From: Arsukibacterium tuosuense
GTDB taxonomy: Bacteria > Pseudomonadota > Gammaproteobacteria > Enterobacterales > Alteromonadaceae
DNA: 64,000 nucleotides
Direction: 5' to 3'
Assembly: GCF_900215315.1 (NCBI RefSeq)
Contig: NZ_OBEB01000006.1
Span: forward strand, 124,001 to 188,000
The translations under genes and the position numbers were made by a program. Position 1 is the stretch's first letter. Every line of letters begins with the position of its first letter. A model generated the notes under the pieces. The model had not been told where the DNA came from, made no database searches, and saw only the letters and a program-made list of their open reading frames with translations. This document shows, in pieces, positions 18,216 through 26,734 of the stretch.

Positions 18216-18621
18216 GCCAAAACGGGAATTACTACGTGATGACGTGAATGGTAAAGTAGCCGGGGTGTGTGCCGGGGTAGCTGACTACTTTGGCTGGGAA
18301 ACCTGGTTGGTACGGTTAGTCACCGTATCTGCCGTTTTTCTTGGTGTAGGCTGGTTTGTGCCGGCGTTGTATATTGCCGGCTGGATGGTGCTTGAAAAAA
18401 AGTCAGTCGTTGCAGCTAAGCGGTCGTCCAGCGGCGTTGCAGCGGCGGAAGAGCCCAGTGTTGAGGTTAAAACCCGGGTATGGCAGCGCGGTGAGCCACC
18501 AAAACAAGCCTTGCAACATCTGGCGAATCGCTATAATAGTCTGGAACTGAGGCTGCAGGATATGGAACGCCATGTAACATCAAGCCGCTTTCAGTTGAAC
18601 CGGGAATTTAATAACTTATAA
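18208..18621 (+). CDS. pspC: Phage shock protein C
   Basis: PspC is an inner-membrane partner of PspB that senses envelope stress and recruits PspA. From ATG 18208 it has 137 residues. This start has a GTGGAG ribosome site and the family-typical MTKPKRELLRDDVNGKVAGV; a longer frame from 18178 lies within pspB. The PspC domain runs through GVCAGVADYFGWETWLVRLV with a membrane segment at about 40-64, followed by a cytoplasmic tail with a predicted C-terminal coiled coil. Confidence 0.94.
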   Translation: MTKPKRELLRDDVNGKVAGVCAGVADYFGWETWLVRLVTVSAVFLGVGWFVPALYIAGWMVLEKKSVVAAKRSSSGVAAAEEPSVEVKTRVWQRGEPPKQALQHLANRYNSLELRLQDMERHVTSSRFQLNREFNNL

Positions 18622-18631
18622 ACGGAGCTTT

Positions 18632-20017
18632 ATGAGCTGGCTTGATAAGCTGCAGCATCAAAGTCGTCAATTACGCCACCGCGCCCTGGACCGGCATGTC
18701 CGGCTGGGTGTTACAGGCTTAAGTGGGGCAGGTAAAACTGCCTTTATTACCTCGCTGGTTCATCAACTTACTCAGGGCGATAGCCCGCAAAATCTGCCTT
18801 TTTTTGGCGTGGTGCAGCAAGGTCGGTATCTGGGAGGCAGACTGGCTGCAGAACAGGCTTTGACCATACCGCGCTTTCCGTTTGAACATAACCTGAGCTT
18901 TTTACAGCAACAACAGCCACAGTGGCCACCTTCCACCACGGGCTGGAGCCAACTCAGCCTGGCACTGCGCTATAAAGCAGGCCAGGGGCTGCGTTCTCAC
19001 TTGCAATCATACAGCGAACTGGAGCTGGATATTGTTGATTACCCGGGTGAATGGCTGCTGGATTTGCCGCTGTTGCAGCTTGATTATCAGCAGTGGTGCG
19101 AGTTCAGCTGGCAATTATTTGCTAAGCCGCATCGCCAGGCACTGGCGGCTGAATTTAAGCACCTGCTTGTTGATACCGACCTGACTGATGCCAGTGAAAG
19201 TCAGCTGCAAGCGTTAACTGACGCCTATAAAAAACTGTTACAGCAATTCAGTAGTACAGCCGGAACCTATTTAAACCAGCCTGGCCGTTTATTAGTGCCA
19301 GGTGAGCTGGCAGGTGCGCCTATGTTGCAGTTAGTGCCGCTACTGCCTGAACAGCTGGCAGAACACACTGCCCTGACATCAAAACTGACCAGCCATTATC
19401 AAAGTTATCGTGACTATGTAGTGAAACCCTTTTATAAGCAGCACTTTTCGCAGCTGGATCGCCAGGTCGTGCTGGTAGATTGCTTAAGTGCCCTGAATGC
19501 CGGGGCTGCTGCGACAGAGGAGCTAAGTCAGGCGCTGCAGCTGATTATGCAGAGTTTCAATTATGGGCCATCCAGTCTGTTACGACGTTTGTTTAAACCA
19601 CAAATCAGCAAGGTGTTATTTGCCGCCAGTAAGGCTGATCACGTTACACCTGAGCAGCACCAGGCATTGACTCTGTTGCTGCAGAATTTGCTGCGCCAGC
19701 CGCTGAAGCAGACGACTTATCAGCTGGCAAAGACCGAAGCGATGGCGTTGGCAGCGCTAAGCGCCAGTCAGACAGGTTATATTGAACAAAGTGGCCAGAA
19801 ACAGGTTTGTTTGTCGGGGATAGATAGTGAATCCGGTAACAAAATCAGTTTATTCCCCGGTGATGTTCCGGCCGAGGTGCCGGATGACACTGTCTTTGCC
19901 AGTCATAAGTTCAGCTTCCCATCATTTTTGCCGTTGTCACTGGCTGCGAACGCCAACCTGCCGCATATCCGGATGGATCATGCCTTACAGTTTTTGTTGG
20001 GAGATAAGTTACGATGA
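18632..20017 (+). CDS. ycjX: YcjX-family P-loop protein of the psp regulon
   Basis: YcjX is a GTPase-like P-loop protein of the psp regulon whose molecular role is not settled. It has 461 residues, with Walker A GLSGAGKT at 29-36 and a switch-like segment ELDIVDYPGEWLLDLPLL. It starts 10 bases after pspC and overlaps ycjF by the ATGA arrangement, so pspABC-ycjXF reads as one operon. pspD and pspE are absent. Confidence 0.92.
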   Translation: MSWLDKLQHQSRQLRHRALDRHVRLGVTGLSGAGKTAFITSLVHQLTQGDSPQNLPFFGVVQQGRYLGGRLAAEQALTIPRFPFEHNLSFLQQQQPQWPPSTTGWSQLSLALRYKAGQGLRSHLQSYSELELDIVDYPGEWLLDLPLLQLDYQQWCEFSWQLFAKPHRQALAAEFKHLLVDTDLTDASESQLQALTDAYKKLLQQFSSTAGTYLNQPGRLLVPGELAGAPMLQLVPLLPEQLAEHTALTSKLTSHYQSYRDYVVKPFYKQHFSQLDRQVVLVDCLSALNAGAAATEELSQALQLIMQSFNYGPSSLLRRLFKPQISKVLFAASKADHVTPEQHQALTLLLQNLLRQPLKQTTYQLAKTEAMALAALSASQTGYIEQSGQKQVCLSGIDSESGNKISLFPGDVPAEVPDDTVFASHKFSFPSFLPLSLAANANLPHIRMDHALQFLLGDKLR

Positions 20018-21024
20018 AGCCGTTAAAGCCCGCTCAGTTTTTTAGCTCCGGCGAGCAAGGCCCTCAGCAGGCAAAGCCTGTGTTAAAAGCCCGGGCTGAG
20101 TTTGATTATGCCGACTGGCAAAGTGAGCCTGAAGCTGTTGCAGAGCCGCTGACAGCAAAACCTGCAGTATTAAGTAAGTTAATTTGGCTGGCATTGTTCA
20201 GCCTGGTGGTGCTTGCTTGCTGGCAATGGGTAGATACGTTAGTCATCAGTTGGCAGCAAAACACGCTAAAGGGCGTGATTTTTAGTCTGTTGAGTACAGC
20301 AGTGCTTGTTGTGGCGCTCTGGCTGCTATGGCGGGAATGGCGGTTATGGCGACGGCTGCAGCAAAACAGCTATTGGCAGCGCAGCGCAGCGCGCATTGCG
20401 CAAAGCGTTCAGTATGGCGAGGCCGATGTGTTATGTCAGGACATTATCAGGCAATTACCTGCCACACCGACCTTACACATTACTGCTCAGCAATGGCAGG
20501 AGGCGGCCCAACCCCAACATAGTGATCTGGAAAAGCTACAGTTGCTTGACAAGATAGTACTTGAACCACTGGACACCCAGGCAAAAGCAATAGTCTGGCG
20601 GGCAGGCACTGATACCAGTCTGGCCGTGGCAGTAATTCCGTTTGCATTGATAGATATGTTAATGGTGGTCTGGCGCAGCAGCCGGATGGTTCGTCAGCTT
20701 GCCGCCCTGTATGGCGCACCGGTGGGCCAGTTGCGTAGCCTGGTTATGTTAAAACGTGCCTTAGCGGCAATACTCTGGGCAGGTGGCAGCGAATTAGCAC
20801 TGGATATGGCATCAGATGTCATGAGTAGCGAACTGACCGCCAAATTATCGGCCAGAGCAGGGCATGGGGTTATTGCCGGTATGCTTGTTGCGCGGCTGGG
20901 TAATATGGCTATGCAACAGTTACGGCCGCTGCCGCTGGCTGAAAAACAGCGGATTAATGTTGCTAAACTGAGTCAGAGTTTAATTCAGCGCTTGCGTGGA
21001 CAAAACACTGCCAGCGAAAGTTGA
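20014..21024 (+). CDS. ycjF: YcjF-family inner-membrane protein (DUF697)
   Basis: YcjF is a membrane protein encoded with YcjX and induced by envelope stress; its role is unknown. It has 336 residues: a polar N-terminus, two membrane segments at about 52-72 and 88-108 (LIWLALFSLVVLACWQW, then VIFSLLSTAVLVVALWLLW), and a conserved DUF697 C-terminal domain that includes IPFALIDMLMVVWRSSRMVR. In E. coli ycjF is followed by tyrR; here methionine and phenylalanine catabolic genes lie between the two. Confidence 0.9.
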   Translation: MKPLKPAQFFSSGEQGPQQAKPVLKARAEFDYADWQSEPEAVAEPLTAKPAVLSKLIWLALFSLVVLACWQWVDTLVISWQQNTLKGVIFSLLSTAVLVVALWLLWREWRLWRRLQQNSYWQRSAARIAQSVQYGEADVLCQDIIRQLPATPTLHITAQQWQEAAQPQHSDLEKLQLLDKIVLEPLDTQAKAIVWRAGTDTSLAVAVIPFALIDMLMVVWRSSRMVRQLAALYGAPVGQLRSLVMLKRALAAILWAGGSELALDMASDVMSSELTAKLSARAGHGVIAGMLVARLGNMAMQQLRPLPLAEKQRINVAKLSQSLIQRLRGQNTASES

Positions 21025-21050
21025 CAAATTTTATAAGAAAATTTGTAACG

Positions 21051-21072
21051 GCCAGACTGCAAGATGTCTGGC
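21051..21072 (+). promoter_or_regulatory. Hairpin / possible MetJ-type operator before megL
   Basis: The 7-bp inverted repeat gccagac / gtctggc encloses two adjacent 8-mers, AGACTGCA (21054-21061) and AGATGTCT (21062-21069). They match the MetJ half-box AGACGTCT at 5 and 7 of 8 positions. MetJ binds such tandem boxes. The spacer also holds an AT-rich inverted repeat at 21025-21045. There is no T tract, so neither is a clear terminator for ycjF. Confidence 0.35.
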
Positions 21073-21139
21073 ATGCTTCCAAAAATTGAGATTTCTGCTA
21101 AACCTGTGCGGGTCTTTAATTACCTTACGCAGTTATCTC

Positions 21140-22333
21140 ATGCATACTAAAAATGTTCACCCGCATACCTTGTGTATTCACGCGGGTAAAGAAAAGAATC
21201 AACATGGCACCTTGGCCACACCTTTGTACCAGACCTCAACTTTTGTATTTGATAATGCCGAGCAGGGGGCTGCCCGTTTTGCCGGCGAACAGGAAGGGTA
21301 TATTTACACCCGGTTGGGCAACCCGACCACTCGCGAGTTGGAGCAAAAAATTGCTGCTCTGGAAGGGATGGACGATGCCGCTGCAACTGCGACCGGCATG
21401 GGCGCAGTCGCCGCCAGTACCATGGCATTTTTACAGCATGGCGATCACCTGATTGCCAGTAAAGCGATTTATGGTTGTAGCTTTGCCTTGTTTAATCATA
21501 TGTTTGCCCGTTATGGTATTGAGGTCAGTTTTGTCGATATGACTGACCATGCTGCAGTAGCCGCGGCGCTTAAAACCAATACCAAAATGTTATTTGCTGA
21601 AACACCAATAAACCCCAATCTGGTCGTGCTCGACCTGGCGTTTTTAGGCCAGTTCTGCCAGCAACATAAGCTGATCTCGGTTGTCGACAATACCTTTTTA
21701 ACCCCACTGCTGCAGCAGCCAGGCCGGTTTGGTATAGATATTATTATCCACAGCGCCACCAAGTACCTGAATGGCCATGGCGATGTAGTCGCCGGGATTA
21801 TTGTGGCTGACAGTGAAAAAATTGCCACGATAAAGATGACCACGTTAAAAGATATGGGTGCGACCATCAGTCCACACGATGCCTGGCTGATCATCCGGGG
21901 TTTAAAAACCCTGGCAGTGAGAATGGAGCGTCATTGTCAGAATGCGCAACAGGTCGCTGAGTTTTTACAGGCGCACCCGGCTGTGAAAGAGGTATATTAC
22001 CCTGGCCTGCCCAGCCATCCCGGCTATCGTTTTTTAGGAGAGCAAATGCAAGGGGCGGGCGGCGTACTGGCGTTTGAACTGAATGCCAGCCTTGAACAAA
22101 GCCGTTTTTTTATTAATCAGTGCCGGTTATTAAGTTTGGCGGTAAGTCTTGGCGATGCTGAATCCCTTATTCAACATCCTGCTTCTATGACACATAGCCC
22201 TTATACGCCGGAAGAACGGCAAATGGCAGGGATCAGTGATGGCCTTATCCGGGTGTCGGTAGGCTTAGAACATGTTGCTGATATTATCGCTGATTTAGAG
22301 CAGGCACTTGAAAAGATGCAGCAACAGGCCTGA
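21140..22333 (+). CDS. megL: Methionine gamma-lyase (PLP-dependent)
   Basis: This cytoplasmic PLP enzyme of the Cys/Met-metabolism family is predicted to cleave methionine to methanethiol, 2-oxobutyrate and ammonia. ATG 21140 gives 397 residues; the frame is open back to 20996 but that part lies in ycjF. The PLP lysine is K208 (HSATKYLNGHGD). The residues that separate methionine gamma-lyase from cystathionine lyases are present, each offset by three from the Pseudomonas enzyme: Y56/R58, Y111, C113 (YGCSF) and K237-D238 (LKDMG). The ribosome site is weak. A cystathionine gamma-synthase or lyase side activity cannot be excluded. Confidence 0.88.
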   Translation: MHTKNVHPHTLCIHAGKEKNQHGTLATPLYQTSTFVFDNAEQGAARFAGEQEGYIYTRLGNPTTRELEQKIAALEGMDDAAATATGMGAVAASTMAFLQHGDHLIASKAIYGCSFALFNHMFARYGIEVSFVDMTDHAAVAAALKTNTKMLFAETPINPNLVVLDLAFLGQFCQQHKLISVVDNTFLTPLLQQPGRFGIDIIIHSATKYLNGHGDVVAGIIVADSEKIATIKMTTLKDMGATISPHDAWLIIRGLKTLAVRMERHCQNAQQVAEFLQAHPAVKEVYYPGLPSHPGYRFLGEQMQGAGGVLAFELNASLEQSRFFINQCRLLSLAVSLGDAESLIQHPASMTHSPYTPEERQMAGISDGLIRVSVGLEHVADIIADLEQALEKMQQQA

Positions 22334-22364
22334 ACCCCTGCAATGCTGCGGCCTTGCCAGTGGT

Positions 22365-22402
22365 TGTAACTTTAACTTTACGACAGTAGCCGCAGCTTTA
22401 CA
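22365..22402 (+). promoter_or_regulatory. TyrR box pair upstream of phhA
   Basis: TGTAAC-N6-TTTACG at 22365-22382 matches the TyrR/PhhR consensus TGTAAA-N6-TTTACA at 10 of 12 specified bases. A weaker second box, AGTAGC-N6-TTTACA (22385-22402, 9 of 12), lies about two helical turns on. The strong-plus-weak pair is the usual TyrR arrangement. The boxes precede phhA by about 105 bases, and tyrR itself is two genes downstream. Confidence 0.65.
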
Positions 22403-22507
22403 GGGCTTTTCGTGAGCTCACGATACACAGTCATAGTCTTATCCTCTAGTATCCGGTCTACCAATAAAGCGGCCTGAGCCGCTAAGCTATTTGCAACAGG
22501 TTGTATA

Positions 22508-23308
22508 ATGAGCAAGACAAGTCAGTATGTATCCAAACAGTCGGATGACAATGGTATTATTGCCTGGTCAGACGAAGATAATCAGATTTGGCACGAACTG
22601 ATTACCCGCCAGCTCGGTGTGATTGAGGGCAAAGCGTGTAATGAGTTTCTGGCCGGACTGGAAAAGTTGCAGTTGCCAACCGACCGTATTCCGCAGTTGG
22701 AAGAAGTGAGTAAAGTATTACGTGCGACTACTGGCTGGGAATGTGCAGAAGTCCCGGCGTTGATAAGTTTCGATAAATTTTTTGAGTTGCTGGCCAATAA
22801 GCGCTTTCCGGTAGCGACGTTCATTCGCTCCCGCGAAGAGTTTGATTATCTGCAGGAACCGGATATTTTCCATGAAATTTTCGGTCATTGCGCTATGCTG
22901 ACTAATCCGGCTTTTGCTGAATTTACCCATATGTACGGCAAAATAGGCTTGGCCGCCAGCAAGCAGGATCGGGTATTTCTGGCCAGGTTGTACTGGTTCA
23001 CCATTGAGTTTGGTTTATTAAAAACGGCTGATGGCTTACGGATCTACGGTGGGGGGATTTTATCCTCTCCGGGCGAAACAATTTATGCCCTGGAATCTGA
23101 CACGCCAGAGCGTAAACCCTTCGATGCTGTTGATATTCTGCGAACCCCATACCGGATAGATATCATGCAGCCGATTTACTTTTTACTGAACGACATCGAC
23201 GATTTATTTGATGTCGCTCATTTAGACATGATGACACTGGTTGAACAAGCCAAGGCTCTGGGGCTGCATGCACCGCGATTTGAACCTAAACAAAAACAAG
23301 CAAGTTAG
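22508..23308 (+). CDS. phhA: Phenylalanine 4-hydroxylase
   Basis: PhhA hydroxylates phenylalanine to tyrosine with O2 and tetrahydropterin, using non-haem iron. It has 266 residues, typical of the single-domain bacterial enzyme with no ACT domain. The iron ligands are visible as H122 and H127 ([11 protein letters not shown]) and E167 (WFTIEFGLL). phhB lies 8 bases downstream and recycles the pterin. TyrR-like boxes upstream suggest activation by aromatic amino acids. Confidence 0.97.
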   Translation: MSKTSQYVSKQSDDNGIIAWSDEDNQIWHELITRQLGVIEGKACNEFLAGLEKLQLPTDRIPQLEEVSKVLRATTGWECAEVPALISFDKFFELLANKRFPVATFIRSREEFDYLQEPDIFHEIFGHCAMLTNPAFAEFTHMYGKIGLAASKQDRVFLARLYWFTIEFGLLKTADGLRIYGGGILSSPGETIYALESDTPERKPFDAVDILRTPYRIDIMQPIYFLLNDIDDLFDVAHLDMMTLVEQAKALGLHAPRFEPKQKQAS

Positions 23309-23316
23309 GAACTGGA

Positions 23317-23658
23317 ATGACTGAATTAACTGCAATGAAATGCGAAGCCTGTAAGGCAGACGCCCCAAAAGTCTCTGATGCTGAATTGCCGGAATTGATG
23401 CGGCAAATCCCGGACTGGACCCCGGTATCCCGTGACGGTATCTTGCAACTTGAGCGGTTATATAAATTTAAAAATTTTAAGCAAGCCTGGGCGTTCCACA
23501 ACAAAGTTGCGCAACTGGCTGAAGATGAAGGCCATCATCCTGCCTTGTTACTTGAGTGGGGCAAGCTGACGGTGACCTGGTGGTCACATTCGATCAAAGG
23601 TCTGCACAAAAACGATTTTATCTGTGCAGCAAAAACTGATAGTTTACTGGCTGATTAA
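23317..23658 (+). CDS. phhB: Pterin-4a-carbinolamine dehydratase
   Basis: PhhB dehydrates the 4a-hydroxy-tetrahydropterin produced by PhhA so that the cofactor can be reused. It has 113 residues, with the active-site signature [20 protein letters not shown] followed by [14 protein letters not shown]. The gene is 8 bases after phhA and is closed by a strong hairpin at 23677. Confidence 0.97.
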   Translation: MTELTAMKCEACKADAPKVSDAELPELMRQIPDWTPVSRDGILQLERLYKFKNFKQAWAFHNKVAQLAEDEGHHPALLLEWGKLTVTWWSHSIKGLHKNDFICAAKTDSLLAD

Positions 23659-23676
23659 CCCTGATATTCTGATTCT

Positions 23677-23711
23677 GCGCCAATAACCTTCTGTTATTGG
23701 CGCTCCCTTTC
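23677..23711 (+). terminator. Hairpin terminator after phhB
   Basis: An 11-bp perfect stem (gcgccaataac / gttattggcgc) with loop CTTCT lies 18 bases after the phhB stop. The following tract is only moderately T-rich (TCCCTTTCT), so it may terminate incompletely. Confidence 0.75.
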
Positions 23712-23875
23712 TGTTGGTTTGCCTTCCCTGAAAATACGCCGTTTAACCCGCGTCCTGCCGTGCCTCAGGCTGCTTCTGACGTATTTGTTCACATATCTTT
23801 ACAAAATTGCTGGTCTGACGATGGTTTGATACCGTATTATGTAGCCATTAACTGGTCTCGGAGTATGTCGCTGTT

Positions 23876-25438
23876 ATGCGTTTAGAAATTCAATGTCAGA
23901 ACCGCCTGGGGTTGGCTCAGGAGGTACTCAATATTCTGGTGGGTTATCAGCTCGACTTACGCGGGATTGAGGTGGACCCGTCGCTCAACCGGATGTATGT
24001 ATCCTTTCCAACAGTTAACTTTGAGAAGTTTCAGGAACTGATGGCAAAAATGCGCCGGATTGCTGGCGTAGAAGATGTTAAAACAACGGCTTTTTTACCC
24101 TCCGAACGTGAGCATAATGAGCTGACAACCTTACTGAAGACCCTGCCAGATGGCCTGATTGCCATTGATATTAAAGCCAATGTTACTGTGATAAATGATG
24201 CTGCACTGGAAGCGTTATCGGTGGCCCAGCAGGATATTCAGGGCCAGTCACTGCAAGGTATGGTGAAGGGCTTCAATTTTCAGCGCTGGCTGGAAAGCGA
24301 CGAAGTACTGGCGCAAACCCGCCGTTTTGAAATACATGGCAAACGTTTTATCGCTGATATTTTACCGGTAATGGTCCCGGATGAAACGGGCCATGAAATA
24401 TTGGCCGGGGCGGTTATAAATTTAAAATCTGAAAGCCGTTTAGGTCAGCATATGGTCGCGTTTAAGAAAGGCGATCAGGAGAGCTTTAATACTTTGCAGG
24501 CTAACAGCAACCTGATGCGCAAAGTAGTGCGGGAAGCCAAAAAAATGGCACAGCTGGACGCTCCTATTCTGATTATGGGGGAAACCGGTACCGGTAAAGA
24601 GCTGTTGGCCAGGGCATGTCACGCCGCTGGCAGTCGCGCTGCCAAGCCATTTTTGGCAGTAAACTGCGCCTCTCTGCCAGATAACGTTGCTGAATCTGAG
24701 TTATTTGGTTACGGCTCCAATGCGTTTGCCGGCAGTAGCGAAGGCAAAAAAGGTATTTTTGAACAGGCCAATGGCGGTAGCGTGTTTCTGGATGAAGTGG
24801 GCGAGATGTCCACCCAGCTGCAAACGAAGTTAATCCGCTTTTTACAGGACGGCAGCTTCCGGCGCGTTGCTGATGAGAACGAAGTAAAAGTAGATGTAAG
24901 GGTCATTTGTACCACCCAGAAAGATTTACCCGGCATGGTACAGGAAGGACGTTTTCGGGAAGACTTATTTTACCGGTTGAATGTACTAACCCTGACGTTA
25001 CCGCCGCTGCGGGAACGTCGGCAAGACGTTGTGCCACTGGCAGAATTCTTTATTGCCCGTTTTGCGGCGAGGTTGGGCCGTAAAGCACCACGGCTAACCG
25101 AGAGTTGCAGCCAGTTTTTGCAGCAATATCCGTGGCCGGGTAATGTGCGTCAGCTGGAAAACGCCTTGTATCGGGCGGTTACACTGCTGGATGGCTATGA
25201 ACTGGAAAAAGACCATTTGCAGTTACCCAGCTACACCAGCGACTTTGGTTATCTGGAACAGGACTTTGATGGCACCCTGGATGAAGCCGTTAAAAGGTTT
25301 GAAGCAAATCTGCTGCGTAAGTTATATCCTGCTTACCCGAGCTCCCGCCAGCTGGCGAAAAAACTTGGCCTTAGTCATACCGCGGTCGCCAACAAGTTGC
25401 GTGATTACGGCATAAACCGCAAGACTGTAAAAATATAA
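23876..25438 (+). CDS. tyrR: Transcriptional regulator TyrR/PhhR
   Basis: TyrR senses aromatic amino acids and activates or represses genes for their uptake and metabolism. It has 520 residues (E. coli 513): an N-terminal ACT domain (about 1-75, MRLEIQCQNRLGLAQEVLNI), a PAS domain (about 80-190), an AAA+ domain with Walker A GETGTGKE at 235-242, and a C-terminal Fis-type helix-turn-helix (SRQLAKKLGLSHTAVANKLR). The GAFTGA loop is replaced by NAFAGS, so it is not a sigma-54 activator, as known for TyrR. It lies between phhAB and hppD. Confidence 0.95.
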   Translation: MRLEIQCQNRLGLAQEVLNILVGYQLDLRGIEVDPSLNRMYVSFPTVNFEKFQELMAKMRRIAGVEDVKTTAFLPSEREHNELTTLLKTLPDGLIAIDIKANVTVINDAALEALSVAQQDIQGQSLQGMVKGFNFQRWLESDEVLAQTRRFEIHGKRFIADILPVMVPDETGHEILAGAVINLKSESRLGQHMVAFKKGDQESFNTLQANSNLMRKVVREAKKMAQLDAPILIMGETGTGKELLARACHAAGSRAAKPFLAVNCASLPDNVAESELFGYGSNAFAGSSEGKKGIFEQANGGSVFLDEVGEMSTQLQTKLIRFLQDGSFRRVADENEVKVDVRVICTTQKDLPGMVQEGRFREDLFYRLNVLTLTLPPLRERRQDVVPLAEFFIARFAARLGRKAPRLTESCSQFLQQYPWPGNVRQLENALYRAVTLLDGYELEKDHLQLPSYTSDFGYLEQDFDGTLDEAVKRFEANLLRKLYPAYPSSRQLAKKLGLSHTAVANKLRDYGINRKTVKI

Positions 25439-25526
25439 TTACATCTTTGTCTGAAAATGTTTACTTTTGTGAGGCTGGCAGGCTTATCTGTCGGCCCTTT
25501 TGTTAGGGTAAACTGCTAATTTGCCT

Positions 25527-25550
25527 ATTCGTACTTATTTCTGTACGAAT
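25527..25550. promoter_or_regulatory. Candidate operator upstream of hppD
   Basis: A perfect 8-bp inverted repeat, attcgtac-N8-gtacgaat, stands alone in the 213-base spacer between tyrR and hppD. The dyad is the size of a dimeric repressor site. A further degenerate TyrR-like site (TGTCTG-N6-TTTACT, 8 of 12) is at 25448-25465. Which protein binds the dyad cannot be told from this window. Confidence 0.45.
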
Positions 25551-25651
25551 TTAGCTGTTAAGCATCTCATTACCGCAGCAACTCCGCCTCTTCCTTTTTT
25601 CGTTGTTAAGCGCATGATAGCGCCCACATTCGTTGTTCGGAGAATCTCTTC

Positions 25652-26734
25652 ATGCCACATACAAAAAATACAATTAATCCGCTGGGTACCGATGGTTTTG
25701 AGTTTGTTGAATATACTGCCGCTGATGCTGATGGCATTCAGAAACTAAAAGATTTGTTTTATTCACTTGGCTTTACCGAAGTCGCGAAGCATCGTTCAAA
25801 ACAGGCCTGGCTATACAAACAGGGCGATATCAATTTTATTATCAATGCTGAACCAAATTCACAAGCAGAGGAGTTTGCAAGACTGCATGGCCCGTCAGTT
25901 TGTGCCATGGCCTTTCGCGTAACTGATGCCGCGGCTGCGCTGAAACATGCGCTGGCCAATGGCGCTAAAGAGTATAAAAACCAGGTCGGACCGATGGAGC
26001 TGAATATTCCAGCTGTCTATGGTATCGGCAGCAGCTTGTTGTATTTTGTTGACCGTTATGGTGCCAGTTCGGTATATGACATTGACTTCAAATACTATGA
26101 CAACTGGCAGGTTGAGATGGCGAAGCATGGTGTTGGCCTGGAAGTGCTGGATCATTTAACTCATAACGTGATGCGCGGCAATATGAACCTCTGGGCCGGT
26201 TTTTATGAAAATATCGGTAATTTTCGTGAAATCCGCTATTTTGATATCGAGGGCAAGCTGACCGGGCTGGTATCCAAAGCCATGACTGCCCCTTGCGGTA
26301 AAATCCGTATTCCAATTAACGAATCGTCTGATGATAAGTCACAGATTGAAGAGTTTATTCGTGAATACAAAGGTGAAGGTATTCAGCATATTGCCCTGAC
26401 CTCAGACAATATCTATGAAACAGTGCGTACTTTACGTAACCGTGGCATGGAATTTATGCCTACTCCGGAAACTTATTACAATAAAGTTAATGAGCGGGTA
26501 GAAGGCCACGAAGAAGATCTGGACCAGATGCGTGAGCTGCGGATCCTGATTGATGGCGCACCGATGAAAGACGGTATTTTGTTGCAGATTTTCACCAAAA
26601 CCGTGATCGGTCCGGTATTTTTTGAAATTATTCAGCGCAAAGGCAACGAGGGCTTCGGTGAGGGCAACTTTAAAGCCTTGTTCGAGTCTATCGAAGAAGA
26701 TCAAATTCAGCGCGGAGTATTAAGCGATGCGTAA
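25652..26734 (+). CDS. hppD: 4-hydroxyphenylpyruvate dioxygenase
   Basis: HppD converts 4-hydroxyphenylpyruvate to homogentisate with O2 and Fe(II), the committed step of tyrosine breakdown. The 360-residue protein has two vicinal-oxygen-chelate domains. The probable iron ligands are the histidines in VLDHLTHNV and GIQHIALTS and the glutamate in PVFFEIIQRKG. A CGGAGA ribosome site precedes the ATG. It overlaps hmgA by 8 bases, so hppD-hmgA-fahA form an operon. Confidence 0.97.
   Translation: MPHTKNTINPLGTDGFEFVEYTAADADGIQKLKDLFYSLGFTEVAKHRSKQAWLYKQGDINFIINAEPNSQAEEFARLHGPSVCAMAFRVTDAAAALKHALANGAKEYKNQVGPMELNIPAVYGIGSSLLYFVDRYGASSVYDIDFKYYDNWQVEMAKHGVGLEVLDHLTHNVMRGNMNLWAGFYENIGNFREIRYFDIEGKLTGLVSKAMTAPCGKIRIPINESSDDKSQIEEFIREYKGEGIQHIALTSDNIYETVRTLRNRGMEFMPTPETYYNKVNERVEGHEEDLDQMRELRILIDGAPMKDGILLQIFTKTVIGPVFFEIIQRKGNEGFGEGNFKALFESIEEDQIQRGVLSDA

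Noticed and set aside
22410..22423. CRP site before phhA
   Set aside because: GTGA and TCAC are only 2 bases apart, whereas CRP sites need 6.
25527..25550. Dyad upstream of hppD as the tyrR terminator
   Set aside because: The stem is AT-rich with an 8-base spacer and no T run follows, so an operator is more likely.
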